Of a DNA stretch of 32,413 nucleotides, positions 16,727 to 25,853 are shown in pieces. Source of the DNA: an uncultured Bacilli bacterium (lineage in GTDB: Bacteria; Bacillota_I; Bacilli_A; RF39; UBA660). The DNA is taken from assembly GCA_910586295.1 (NCBI GenBank), contig CAJUGE010000086.1:1-32413 (forward strand), read 5' to 3'. A model generated the notes under the pieces. It searched no databases. It was not told the origin of the DNA and saw nothing but the letters and a program-made list of their open reading frames with translations. A program made the position numbers and the translations under genes. Positions within the stretch are counted from its first letter, which is position 1; the number at the start of each line of letters is the position of its first letter.

Positions 16727-18358
16727 GTGAAAAAAATAAACTGGGTGGAATTAATATTTTCTTCTATAATAAGCATTTTAGTTGTTATAGGTTTAAGCTT
16801 TCAACTTTACCAAGATTTAACCTTAGTAATTAAAAAATTCTATTTAGGAATACTAGTATTCCTAGGAAGTTTTATTATAATTTATTTTATAACTAAATTT
16901 TTATTTAAAAAACTAAATAACTTAAAACCAAAAGAAAATAAACCATCCAAAAGCAAAATACTAAAATTATTTAACGCTCATCCATTCAAATTTTCTCTTA
17001 TTTGCATGCTATTAGGATGGTCTATCTACATACTAGCATTCTATCCATCCCTCCTAGCGCCAGATCCATCTAATCAAATACTCCAGTTCTTCGGAATAGA
17101 CAATTACTATTCACATATATCTGTACTTTTAGACGAAAGTGTAATAATAACTAATCATCATCCAGTACTTCACACACTAATACTAGGTTCTTGCACAAAA
17201 CTAGGAACACTTTTAGGAAGTGTAAACATAGGATTATTCATTTACACATGTATACAAACAATAATATTAGCAAGCACTTTATCATATACTATAAGTTTCT
17301 TAAAAAGTAGGGGACTAAATAGAAAATTCTTACTAACAACATTAATTATATATACATTTGTACCAGTATTTCCAATGTATGCTATAGTACCAGTAAAAGA
17401 CGTAATATTCGGTTGTCTTATTATACTATACATAATTGAAATATATAAATACATAATTGTATTAGAAAAACCTAATATTCTAAGACTATTACTATTATTA
17501 GTACTAATAATGCTCTTTAGAAATAATGGATTTCACATAATAATATTATCTCTTCCATTCTTATTAATACCAAAAAATAATGGAAGAAAAAGAATACTAT
17601 TCTTAGTAATATTCACACTAACATTTAACTATTCTTACAACAATGTAGTATTACCTTACTTCAAAATAACACCATCTAGTCCTAGAGAAAAATTATCGCT
17701 TCCTTTCCAACAAACAGCAAGACTAGCGCGTGACCACCCAGAAAGTATAACAGAGAAAGAAAGAGAAATAATAGATAAAATATTAATATATGATACCCTA
17801 AGTGAAAGATATGACGCAGAATTTGCAGATCCAGTAAAAAACAAATTTAACAAACTTACTACAGACGAAGATTTAAAAGAATACTACAAAGTCTGGTTTA
17901 ATGGATTAAAAAAAGAACCAATAACTTACATAGAGGCAACTCTAGAAAATACATATGGCTACTATTACCCATTCAAAACAGATTGGTACATCTATTCAAA
18001 ATATAAAACAAAATTAAAAGACAATGGATTTGACTATCATTTCAACAAATTAAGTGGATTAAGGAAAACTCTAGTAAACTTCGGAAAAATATTCCCTTAT
18101 ATTCCGCCAATAGGATTAATAGTAAATATAGGATTTTCTACTTGGGTTATAATGTTTATGATAAGTTACTTAATAAAAAGAAAAAACTACAAAGAAATAC
18201 TAATATTTAGCCCTAGTATAGTTGCATTCATGGTATGCATTGCATCTCCAGTAAACACGTATTTTAGATACGCACTTCCAAATGTATTTGCAATGACACT
18301 TTTAATAGGTTTATTTATAAGTATAATCAAAAAGAAAGAGGTAAAAAATGAAAGATAA
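16727..18358 (+). CDS. Polytopic membrane protein, DUF6020-like
   Basis: The 543-residue protein has about a dozen membrane helices with an extracytoplasmic loop LAPDPSNQILQFFG...NHHPVLHT between early helices and a soluble segment at about 320-420. The D-P and H-H-P elements and topology resemble DUF6020 and GT-C-like membrane glycosyltransferases that use lipid-linked sugars. It starts with GTG at 16727, spaced four bases from AGGTGA. It overlaps the next gene, a polyprenyl-phosphate glycosyltransferase-like GT2, by 11 bases, and a GtrA gene follows. The set suggests decoration of a cell-wall polymer or surface glycan; acceptor unknown. Confidence 0.7.
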   Translation: MKKINWVELIFSSIISILVVIGLSFQLYQDLTLVIKKFYLGILVFLGSFIIIYFITKFLFKKLNNLKPKENKPSKSKILKLFNAHPFKFSLICMLLGWSIYILAFYPSLLAPDPSNQILQFFGIDNYYSHISVLLDESVIITNHHPVLHTLILGSCTKLGTLLGSVNIGLFIYTCIQTIILASTLSYTISFLKSRGLNRKFLLTTLIIYTFVPVFPMYAIVPVKDVIFGCLIILYIIEIYKYIIVLEKPNILRLLLLLVLIMLFRNNGFHIIILSLPFLLIPKNNGRKRILFLVIFTLTFNYSYNNVVLPYFKITPSSPREKLSLPFQQTARLARDHPESITEKEREIIDKILIYDTLSERYDAEFADPVKNKFNKLTTDEDLKEYYKVWFNGLKKEPITYIEATLENTYGYYYPFKTDWYIYSKYKTKLKDNGFDYHFNKLSGLRKTLVNFGKIFPYIPPIGLIVNIGFSTWVIMFMISYLIKRKNYKEILIFSPSIVAFMVCIASPVNTYFRYALPNVFAMTLLIGLFISIIKKKEVKNER

Positions 18359-19277
18359 AAAAATAGCAGTACTAATACCATGCTATAACGAAGCGAAAAC
18401 AATTGAAAAGGTAGTGAAAGACTACAAAAAAGCGCTTCCAAATGCAGATATATATGTATTTGATAATAATTCGACTGATGGAACAGATGAAATTGCTAAG
18501 TCTGCAGGAGCAATAGTAAAATATGAATACAAACAAGGAAAAGGTAATGTAATAAGGAGTATGTTTAGAACTATAGACGCAGACTGCTACCTTATGATAG
18601 ATGGAGACGATACTTACCCTAGCGAAAACGCTAAAGAAATGTGTGACCTAATCCTAGAAGGAAAAGCTGACATGGTAATAGGAGACAGACTATCAAGTAC
18701 ATACTTCACAGAAAACAAAAGACTATTTCATAACTTTGGAAACAAAATAGTAAGACTCTTAATAAATGTATTATTTAAAAATAATGTTAAAGACATAATG
18801 ACAGGATACCGTGCATTTAGTTATGAATTTGTTCGCTCATTCCCAGTACTATCAAAAGGATTTGAAATAGAAACAGAAATGACTATACACGCGGTAGATA
18901 AAAACTTCAAACTAGTAGAAGTGCCAGTTACATATAGAGATAGGCCAGTTGGAAGCGTATCAAAACTAAATACTTACTCTGATGGAATAAAGGTACTAAA
19001 AACAATTGCTACACTATTTAAAGAATACAAACCAGGAATGTTCTTTAGTATAATAGGAACAATATTCCTAACACTATCACTAATATTTGGTATCCCAGTA
19101 GTAATAGAATACTTTAAAATAGGATTAGTACCAAGATTTCCAACACTAATAGTAGCTTGTATATTCTTATTAATATCACTACTTCTCTATATAACAGGAA
19201 TAATTCTCCAAGTTATAGTAAAGAAACATAGACAGCTTTACGAACTATATCTAAACTCCCTATGGAGGACAAAATGA
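18348..19277 (+). CDS. Family 2 glycosyltransferase, polyprenyl-phosphate sugar synthase type
   Basis: The 309-residue enzyme has a GT-A fold: ALIPCYNE-type nucleotide-binding start (LIPCYNEAKTIEKV, 9-22), FDNNSTDGT (38-46), the metal-binding D-G-D-D at about 81-84 and a RAFSYEF acceptor segment. Two C-terminal helices (about 230-250, 262-285) anchor it. DPM1/GtrB-like enzymes of this form transfer a sugar from a nucleotide to undecaprenyl phosphate on the cytoplasmic face. The gene overlaps its upstream neighbour by 11 bases and the GtrA gene by four, consistent with a GtrA/GtrB-style glycosylation module. Confidence 0.88.
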   Translation: MKDKKIAVLIPCYNEAKTIEKVVKDYKKALPNADIYVFDNNSTDGTDEIAKSAGAIVKYEYKQGKGNVIRSMFRTIDADCYLMIDGDDTYPSENAKEMCDLILEGKADMVIGDRLSSTYFTENKRLFHNFGNKIVRLLINVLFKNNVKDIMTGYRAFSYEFVRSFPVLSKGFEIETEMTIHAVDKNFKLVEVPVTYRDRPVGSVSKLNTYSDGIKVLKTIATLFKEYKPGMFFSIIGTIFLTLSLIFGIPVVIEYFKIGLVPRFPTLIVACIFLLISLLLYITGIILQVIVKKHRQLYELYLNSLWRTK

Positions 19278-19705
19278 AAAAAATACTAGATTTATATAAA
19301 CACCACGAAGAAATAATAAATTATCTAATAGTTGGAGTATTAACTACTATAGTAAGTCTAGCAGTAAAATGGGGATTATTATTTACTATACTAGACGCAT
19401 CTAATGCCTTTGAACTACAAACCTCAGTTATTATCTCTTGGATTATAGCAGTATCATTTGCATACATAACAAACAGAATATTCGTCTTTAAAAGTAAAAG
19501 TCAAAATATACTAAAAGAAATAACAAGTTTCTTTGGTTCTAGAGTAATAACACTACTATTAGACATGGGAATAATGTGGTTTTTCGTAACACTTTTAAAA
19601 CTAAATACAGACACATGGGTATTCATATGGACTATGGTAGTACAAGTACTAGTAACAATACTTAACTATATATTTAGTAAATTACTTGTATTTAAGAAAA
19701 AATAA
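19274..19705 (+). CDS. GtrA family membrane protein
   Basis: A 143-residue protein with four membrane helices, the YLIVGVLTTIVSL start, a WIIAVSFAYITNRIFVF segment (the GtrA NR-FVF hallmark) and a matching LNYIFSKLLVFKK near the end. GtrA proteins are proposed flippases for polyprenyl-linked sugars. An ATG at 19262 is in frame, but GGAGG (19264-19268) spaced six bases from ATG 19274 decides the start, which overlaps the GT2 stop as ATGA. Confidence 0.9.
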   Translation: MKKILDLYKHHEEIINYLIVGVLTTIVSLAVKWGLLFTILDASNAFELQTSVIISWIIAVSFAYITNRIFVFKSKSQNILKEITSFFGSRVITLLLDMGIMWFFVTLLKLNTDTWVFIWTMVVQVLVTILNYIFSKLLVFKKK

Positions 19706-19714
19706 TGTTAAAAT
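19686..19714 (+). promoter_or_regulatory. Promoter of tRNA-Glu
   Basis: TTGTAT (19686-19691), 17 bp, TAAAAT (19709-19714) preceded by TGT, an extended -10. The -35 lies inside the end of the gtrA-like gene. Confidence 0.65.
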
Positions 19715-19747
19715 ATGTATGTTCTTGTATTAAAGAACATCCTTTCT

Positions 19748-19823
19748 GGCCTGTTGGTGAAATGGTTAACACATCGCCCTCTCAAGGCGACATTCACGGG
19801 TTCAAATCCCGTACAGGTCACCA
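19748..19823 (+). tRNA. tRNA-Glu (anticodon CTC)
   Basis: Cloverleaf with acceptor GGCCTGT/ACAGGTC (one G-T pair), anticodon stem TCGCC/GGCGA, loop CTCTCAA (anticodon CTC), T-loop TTCAAAT and encoded CCA at 19821-19823. Overall it is the standard bacterial tRNA-Glu pattern. A CTC anticodon is normally a supplement to the TTC isoacceptor, which must lie elsewhere. Confidence 0.95.
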
Positions 19824-19867
19824 TTAATAATAATTATTGGAACTATTTCCAAGTCCGATATATATTG

Positions 19868-19894
19868 TCAGCCAGAAATATGGCTGATATTTTA
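19868..19894 (+). terminator. Terminator of the tRNA-Glu transcript
   Basis: TCAGCCA (19868-19874) / TGGCTGA (19881-19887), loop GAAATA, then TATTTT. The T run is short. Confidence 0.6.
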
Positions 19895-20130
19895 ACTAAT
19901 AAGGAAAAAAATAAATGAAATCATATATAGTTTTAGATAAATTAGGAACAATGCACTTGAAAATGAAAGATTACAAAACTATTGCAAATGTTTAGGAAAA
20001 ATGATAAACTATCTTCAGAAGACCTTTAAGGTGCATCGAACCAAGCATTTTATATGCGACTGTTCTAATCGTATGTCAAGTACGGGATCCCTTAGGCAAA
20101 AGTAATCTTTTTAAGGTTACTTTTTTCTTT
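19895..20130 (+). other. Intergenic stretch: 26-codon ORF, promoter-like element and terminator; small RNA or decayed gene
   Basis: The gap of about 360 bases between tRNA-Glu and the helicase contains AAGGA followed by an ORF of 26 codons (19915-19995), a TTGCAA-17 bp-TAAACT promoter-like pair (19982-20010, with TGA before the -10), and a terminator stem AAAAGTAATC (20098-20107) / GGTTACTTTT (20115-20124) with a T tail. A transcript from about 20017 to 20130 would be some 115 nt with small hairpins (CCTT/AAGG at about 20029, GCAT/ATGC at about 20045). I find no SRP, 6S, RNase P, tmRNA or known riboswitch signature. One frame also reads protein-like for about 35 residues but is broken by three stops, so a decayed gene is an alternative. 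Confidence 0.45.
20098..20130 (+). terminator. Terminator of the intergenic transcription unit
   Basis: Ten-bp stem (one G-T) AAAAGTAATC / GGTTACTTTT with loop TTTTTAA and a TTCTTTTTCT tail. Confidence 0.8.
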
Positions 20131-20181
20131 TTCTAAGTTAAAAATTATGATATACTAAATACAAGATAATAGGTGGTTAGT

Positions 20182-22472
20182 ATGATTAATGAATTTAGTA
20201 AAAAAATAGAAAATTTAGAATACATAAGTACAAAACTCTATAGTAAAACAAAAGAAAATAATCAAGAACTAATCCCACAAGACTTTGATTTAAACAAATA
20301 TAATGAAAAAGTATTAGAAAGAGATTTAATAAAATATAAAGATTACTTTGATAATATGTACAAAGGAATAGACGATAATATTCATCTAGACGAAGAACAA
20401 AGACGTGCCATATTAACTGACGAAGACTACTCTCTAATAATCGCAGGAGCAGGAACAGGAAAAACCACAACAATGGCCTCCAAAGTAAAATACTTAGTAG
20501 ATATAAAAGAAATAGTTCCATCCAAAATAGCAGTCATGAGTTTCACTAAAAAAGCTACACAAGAATTAGAAAATCGTATAAAAATAGATTTTGAAATACC
20601 AGTAAACGTAACAACATTTCATTCTCTAGGCTTAGCATATATAAGAGAAATTTTTAAAGACCACAAATGCTATGTAATAGATAGTGATGCAAGAGAAAAA
20701 ATATTTACAAGTTATTTTAAAGAACAGATATTTCCATACAAAGAAAAAATAAAAGAAATGATGGACTTATTTAGTCAAGACAAAATAGGACTTCCTTGGG
20801 TATTTAGTAAATATTTTAAAGAAAACTACGAAAAATATAATACATTTGATGAATACTTCGAAGACTACAAAAAATCCAAAATCAAAGAAGTTCCAAACCT
20901 AAAAGAATTTGTAGAAGAAAAAATAGAAACTTATCTTAATAACGACGAATACATAAAAACCATTAATGGAGAATTCGTAAAATCTAAAGGAGAAGCTATA
21001 ATCGCAAACTTTCTTTACAAAAATGGAATAGAATATGAATACGAAAAAATATATCCAGAAATTATGAGCGATAATAAAACATATAAACCAGACTTTACAT
21101 TAGAACTAGGAGGATTTCCAGTATATTTAGAATATTTTGGACTATCTACTTATGACGAAACTTCTTCTCTTGAAATGAATAGGTACAACAAAAATAGAAA
21201 AGACAAAGAAAAACATCATCAAGATAATCACACCAACTTTATTGCTTTAGACAGAATAAAAGGCGAAAATATAGAAGAAACACTATCTAAAGAACTCTTA
21301 AAAATGGGCTTTACTTTTAAACCTAAAACATATGAAGAAATATACGATAGAATTCTAAGCAATAACCCTGTATCAACACTTTATCCATTAAAAGACTTTT
21401 TATATAACTTAATAGATACTGTTAAATCCTCAGCAAAAAGAGTGGACTTTAAAAAAATTATATCTGACTCGATACTAGGAAGTCCATCAGAAACTAAAGA
21501 CATCATGGAAAGACAATACTATTACTTCAAAGACTTTTATATATACTATCAAGACAAACTATTCAATAACCCAGAAGAATATGGCTTTGACTTCAGTGAT
21601 ATGTTTTACTATGCTATCAAATATATGGAAAACATCAGGGAAAGTAACAACCTACAATTTGAATATATTATTATAGATGAATATCAAGACATATCTAAAG
21701 AAAGATATACATTCGCTAAAAAGATGTCTGACATGAATTATTCAAAAGTAGTAGCGGTAGGAGATGACTGGCAATCAATATTCGCATTCGCAGGATCAAA
21801 AATAAAGTATATATATGAATTTGAAAAATACTTTGAAGACTCAAAACTACTTAAAATAACAAAAACATACAGAAACAGTAACGAATTAATAAAATACTCT
21901 GGTGCATTCATAATGAGAAACCCTAATCAAATAAAAAAAGAATTAATCTCATCTAAAAATATATCTAACCCTATAAAATTTGTAATACATAAAGATGAAG
22001 AAGAGACAAACACACTAAAAAAACTAATATTAACCATTCACAAAAACAATCCAAAACATAAAATAATGATACTAGGAAGAACTAACAAAATGATAAAAGA
22101 CTTATTTAAAGAAGAAGAGTTTAAAGATGGAATAGACACTAAAATAGAATTTCTTGGGTATGAAGATATTGAATTAGAAGGAATGACTATGCACAAATCC
22201 AAAGGACTAACTTGTGATGAAGTGATATTAATAGGATTAGATAATAGTTTCCCTAGTAAAAGTAAAGATCCATTCTGGATAAAAGAACTATTTAAAGATA
22301 GAGAAGGAATATAGCATTTGCTGAAGAAAGAAGACTTTTCTATGTAGCACTCACAAGAACAAAAAACAATGTTTACTTACTCGTAAATGAAAATCTAAAT
22401 AAAAGAAGTGAATTTTTATTAGAACTAGCTAACATTATAAAAAATAAGGATGAAGAAAAACAAGTATCATAA
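20182..22472 (+). pseudogene. UvrD/Rep-family (helicase IV-like) helicase with nuclease insertion, frameshifted
   Basis: Superfamily 1 helicase: Walker A G89-AGTGKT95, SFTKKA motif Ia, DEYQD at 499-503 (motif II), GDDWQSIF (motif III), TYRN (IV), MTMHKSKGL (V). Between motif Ia and II sits a PD-(D/E)XK-like insert, with Glu271, Asp304 in KPDFTLELGG and Glu317 in YLEYFG, found in some helicase IV-like proteins. The frame stops at TAG 22312-22314, but motif VI (EERRLFYVALTRTKN) and the C-terminus continue in the -1 frame from about 22311 to the TAA at 22470-22472. So one frameshift separates motif VI; no slippery heptamer is visible. It may be a true disruption or a base-call error. Start ATG 20182 has AGGTGG five bases upstream. 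Role: DNA repair or defence-like unwinding. Confidence 0.85.
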
Positions 22473-22482
22473 AGGAGACAAG

Positions 22483-23625
22483 ATGAAACAAGATTATTTT
22501 ATAATAGACGGCAAAAAAATAATAATTATAATGAATAGATTAACTGACACTCAAGAATATTATAAAGAAGAAAATAGAGTGTTAGTTAAACTAACAAAAG
22601 AAGAAGATAAACTAGTAAAATCTTTATTCAAAAGAGAAAATCCCCACATCTTAAATAGTGAAAAACTCACTTCAATATTAAGAAGTAACAATAATATTGG
22701 AAACAATGAAGTGGTTGTAACAATACTTGAATGGATAGAAAACATAATACCAGAGAATGCTAGAGAAAACTTTTATAGAAATGTTTCTACGTTAAGAATA
22801 GAAATAGGAACTGAAGAATTAGAAAGTCCCAAAAAGAAAAATGATAAATTTAAAGCTACAGGGGAATATGATATAAGAGATAATATAATAAGAATCCCTA
22901 CTTCAACAATAGAAGATATGTATAGGTATTATGAAGGATTAGAAAATAAAGAAGAAATAATAGATCAAGAATTAACACATCTACTTGTACACGAACTCTT
23001 TCACATGGCTAGTTCTCATTATGATCCAGAAACTGACATACGAATAAGCGGATTCGATACATTTCCAGCAAAATCAAAAAGCGATGAAAACTTAGGTTTA
23101 ACAGAAGGTCTAACAGAGGCATTAACATTCTTAGCAACACCAAAAATAAGCCAGTTTACATCAGGTTATTACTTAGAAGGAGTATTTTTAACACAATTAT
23201 CATTGATTATAGATTTTAACACAATCCTTTCTTCATACTTTAAAAACGAAGGAATCACAAAAATAGAAGCAGAACTAAATAGCATAATACCTGATAAAAA
23301 TATGTCATACTACTTATTTAGACAAATAGAAAATAATTTTTTATTTAGAAATTATGATATTAAAACAGAATTAGTGAACACTATACAAACAACCTTAATA
23401 AAATATTTCTTTGCAAAATTAGAGAAAGAAATGACTAACCAAACTAAAACCAAAGAAGAATTAATAAACATGATAGACCTTTATGAAAGTAAACTTATAA
23501 CTGAAGATATAATAAAATCAAATGGAAGAAATATTGAAAATTATTTAAATGTTAATGAGAGTTTAGAAGAATTTCAAAAGCAAAAAGAAAGCTTCATCTC
23601 AAGAATTGAAGAAAATAAAATTTAA
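22483..23625 (+). CDS. Putative zinc metallopeptidase (HExxH) of unknown substrate
   Basis: The 380-residue protein has HELFH (His170-His174, an HExxH zinc motif) in LLVHELFHMASSH, followed about 34 residues later by TEGLTEAL (Glu208, Glu212), where a third metal ligand would lie as in gluzincins. No signal peptide or membrane helix is seen, so it is likely cytoplasmic. The family is not recognised. ATG 22483 follows AAAGGAG (22471-22477); the in-frame ATG at 22450 precedes that site and lies inside the tail of the helicase gene. It follows the helicase after ten bases and may be co-transcribed with it. Confidence 0.65.
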   Translation: MKQDYFIIDGKKIIIIMNRLTDTQEYYKEENRVLVKLTKEEDKLVKSLFKRENPHILNSEKLTSILRSNNNIGNNEVVVTILEWIENIIPENARENFYRNVSTLRIEIGTEELESPKKKNDKFKATGEYDIRDNIIRIPTSTIEDMYRYYEGLENKEEIIDQELTHLLVHELFHMASSHYDPETDIRISGFDTFPAKSKSDENLGLTEGLTEALTFLATPKISQFTSGYYLEGVFLTQLSLIIDFNTILSSYFKNEGITKIEAELNSIIPDKNMSYYLFRQIENNFLFRNYDIKTELVNTIQTTLIKYFFAKLEKEMTNQTKTKEELINMIDLYESKLITEDIIKSNGRNIENYLNVNESLEEFQKQKESFISRIEENKI

Positions 23626-23708
23626 ATAAGAGCTTTGTCATTATGATAAGTAAGTCAAAAAATAAAAATAACTCTACATTTTATAGAGACTTATATCAAA
23701 CACAATAT

Positions 23709-23716
23709 GTTATACT
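23709..23716 (+). promoter_or_regulatory. Extended -10 promoter of the XRE-CYTH gene
   Basis: TGTTATACT (TG at 23708-23709, -10 TATACT at 23711-23716) with no convincing -35. A small inverted repeat CTCTA (23672-23676) / TAGAG (23684-23688) lies just upstream and could bind the encoded regulator. Confidence 0.5.
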
Positions 23717-23734
23717 GTTTCTAGGTGAAGAAAA

Positions 23735-24490
23735 ATGAATTTAGGAATTAGAATAAAAGAACTAAGGACAAAGAAAAAAATATCACAAGAAGAGTTAGCA
23801 AGTATGCTATATGTAACAGATAAAACAATATCAAGTTGGGAAAACGAAAGAACCGAGCCATCACTAGAAATGGTAAAGAAACTAAGTGAAATATTGGAAT
23901 GTAGTATAAGTTACTTACTATATGGAGACACTCCTAAACAAGACATAGAACTCGAGATAAAAGTAAGTCTTTCAAAAAAGGAATATTTTGATTTAACAAA
24001 ACTATTAGATGATAAAGGTAAGTTCATAAAAGTGTCAACACAAAAAGATACATACTACGAGCCTACACATAGGAAGTTTATAGAAAACATGGATTATATA
24101 TCTGAGTGGTTAAGAATAGGACAAAGAGGTAACGAAACAATACTAAACTACAAAAATTGGTATGATAATCTCTATTGTGATGAATATGAAGTCAAAATTG
24201 ACTCTAAAGAAAACATGGAAAAAATATTTGAAAAGTTAGGAATTAAAGAACTAATAAAAGTAAATAAAACAAGAAAAATCTATATGTACCAGGGTAAATA
24301 CGAAATAGGACTAGACGAAGTAGAAAACTTAGGCTACTTTATTGAAATAGAAAACAAAAAGTATGAAAAACCTATATTAGAAGAATATGATGAACTTATT
24401 AGTACTGCATCTAACTTAAATATTAACTTAAATAACATAACCAAAAAAGGATACCCACACATACTTCTAGAAGAAAAAATTCAAGGTTAA
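23735..24490 (+). CDS. XRE-type HTH regulator fused to a CYTH domain
   Basis: The 251-residue protein joins two domains. Residues 4-62 are a Cro/C1-type helix-turn-helix (IRIKELRTKKKISQEELA, then TDKTISSWENERTEPS). Residues 71-250 form a CYTH triphosphate tunnel domain, with signature E72-L-E74-I-K76, a EWLRIGQRG strand, CDEYEVKI, NKTRKIYMY and EIGLDEVENLGYFIEIE. CYTH proteins bind triphosphates with metal ions and act as class IV adenylate cyclase, thiamine triphosphatase or tripolyphosphatase. The fusion suggests transcription control by a nucleotide or polyphosphate ligand, or an enzyme with its own regulator (inference). ATG 23735 follows AGGTGA by about six bases. It is a single-gene unit between two promoters. 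Confidence 0.82.
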   Translation: MNLGIRIKELRTKKKISQEELASMLYVTDKTISSWENERTEPSLEMVKKLSEILECSISYLLYGDTPKQDIELEIKVSLSKKEYFDLTKLLDDKGKFIKVSTQKDTYYEPTHRKFIENMDYISEWLRIGQRGNETILNYKNWYDNLYCDEYEVKIDSKENMEKIFEKLGIKELIKVNKTRKIYMYQGKYEIGLDEVENLGYFIEIENKKYEKPILEEYDELISTASNLNINLNNITKKGYPHILLEEKIQG

Positions 24491-24496
24491 AAAATC

Positions 24497-24525
24497 TTTA
24501 CATTTAATAGTTTATTATGTATAAT
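24497..24525 (+). promoter_or_regulatory. Sigma-A promoter of the ThyX-like gene
   Basis: TTTACA (24497-24502), 17 bp, TATAAT (24520-24525). The leader of about 70 bases contains a GATAG/CTATC hairpin (24536-24550, loop AGAAA). Confidence 0.75.
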
Positions 24526-24600
24526 TTAATTAGTTGATAGAGAAACTATCTCTTGGTAACATCAAAAGAATAAAGGGGTAAAAGAAAGGAAAAAAACAAA

Positions 24601-25794
24601 ATGAACGAAATTAAAATAAGTCTTTTACCAAATAATTATTATCTTAAAAAAGATGGAACATTTGATAAAGAACAAGCACTTTTAGATTGTGGAAGAATCG
24701 CAGGTGTCTGCTATGACGAAGAAGGTTATGAACATCTAATTAATGAAGATATTCAAAAAACTAAAAAAAGGATAGACTTAACACTTAATAATGGTCACCA
24801 TAGTGTGTATGACCAAATAACTATAGGTTTAAACATACAAAATATTCCAAAAATACTTGCAATGGTTCTAAACAACGAAAAGTTCTATACTACTAGTGAA
24901 AAATCATTAAGATATACATCAATAAAAAGTGGAGAAAGTGCTATTACACCACTAGAAGTAGAACTATATAACAAATGGCTTACTATATTTGAAGAAAAAA
25001 TTCGTAGTATGTATTCAAATGTATATAACGATTTTAAAATACACAAACTAGCCCAAGAAAATGCTCGATATCTAATTACAGTATTAATACCTACTCAGAT
25101 GATACACACTCTGTCATTTAGACAAATAAACTATATTGCCTCTTGGATGATAGAATACATTAATAATTCTAAAAAATCTAATAATTTAGAACGAGGATTA
25201 GTTAAATCTATGCAAGAATTTATAAGTGAACTAAATAGGCTTAATATTCTAGAACCAGGTTTAATGAAAAATGAAAAACACAGAAGTATTTCATTATTTG
25301 GTAAAGACTTAAGCAATAACGATATTTACTATGGAGATACTTATTCTACACTTTATTATGGAAGCATGGCACAATATGCACAAGCACAAAGACACAAAAC
25401 AACAATCTGTAGTCTAGAAATGCTTAGTGATAGAAGATTTTTTGTACCACCTATAATTAAAGGAAGTGACATAGAAGAAAAATGGCTAAGTGATATAAAC
25501 TTAGTAAAAGATAATTATCCTCAAGGAGAATTAGTACTTATAAGTGAAAAAGGAATTTATGAAAAATTTATTGAAAAATGTAAAGAAAGACTTTGTAGTG
25601 CTGCACAACTTGAAATAATGATTCAAACTAAAAATACTTTAGAAGAATACTATAAAGAATTAGTATTTAATAATCATAGACTTGCAAGTGATATGAAAAA
25701 ATATACTCTAGGTGCAAGATGTACATTTAGTGACTATGATAGTACTTGTGATTGTAAATTCTTAGAAGGAAAAAAACTAACAAGAAAAATATAG
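24601..25794 (+). CDS. ThyX-like FAD-dependent thymidylate synthase homologue, duplicated domain
   Basis: The 397-residue protein reads as two ThyX-like halves. In the first (about 1-170), NGHHSVYDQ resembles the H-x-S-x-x-E-H region and SEKSLRY (99-105) matches the end of the ThyX signature RHRxxSxNExSxRY, but the preceding RHR is N-E-K. In the second (about 190-390), RHKTTICSLEMLSDRRF (264 on) supplies RHK and a shifted S-x-R-like tail, and CKERLCSAAQLEIM with TLEEYY recalls the ThyX C-terminus. ThyX makes dTMP from dUMP with FAD and methylene-tetrahydrofolate as a homotetramer. A single-chain tandem version may pair the halves. Activity is not assured. Confidence 0.68.
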   Translation: MNEIKISLLPNNYYLKKDGTFDKEQALLDCGRIAGVCYDEEGYEHLINEDIQKTKKRIDLTLNNGHHSVYDQITIGLNIQNIPKILAMVLNNEKFYTTSEKSLRYTSIKSGESAITPLEVELYNKWLTIFEEKIRSMYSNVYNDFKIHKLAQENARYLITVLIPTQMIHTLSFRQINYIASWMIEYINNSKKSNNLERGLVKSMQEFISELNRLNILEPGLMKNEKHRSISLFGKDLSNNDIYYGDTYSTLYYGSMAQYAQAQRHKTTICSLEMLSDRRFFVPPIIKGSDIEEKWLSDINLVKDNYPQGELVLISEKGIYEKFIEKCKERLCSAAQLEIMIQTKNTLEEYYKELVFNNHRLASDMKKYTLGARCTFSDYDSTCDCKFLEGKKLTRKI

Positions 25795-25820
25795 AAGGTA
25801 ATGAAGTTTGCCTTCTTTTG
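25793..25820 (+). terminator. Terminator after the ThyX-like gene
   Basis: AGAAGGTAA (25793-25801) / TTTGCCTTCT (25807-25816) stem with one G-T pair, T tail; the stop codon is in the stem. Confidence 0.65.
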
Positions 25821-25853
25821 TGTTATAATACCCCTTAAGAGGAAGTGATAAAC

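Noticed and set aside
19715..19918. 67-codon plus-strand frame across tRNA-Glu
   Set aside because: It runs through the tRNA gene and has no ribosome site.
19895..20130. SRP RNA, 6S RNA, T-box or known riboswitch after tRNA-Glu
   Set aside because: None of the core motifs (for example GGAAG tetraloop region of SRP RNA or the T-box AGGGTGG) is present.
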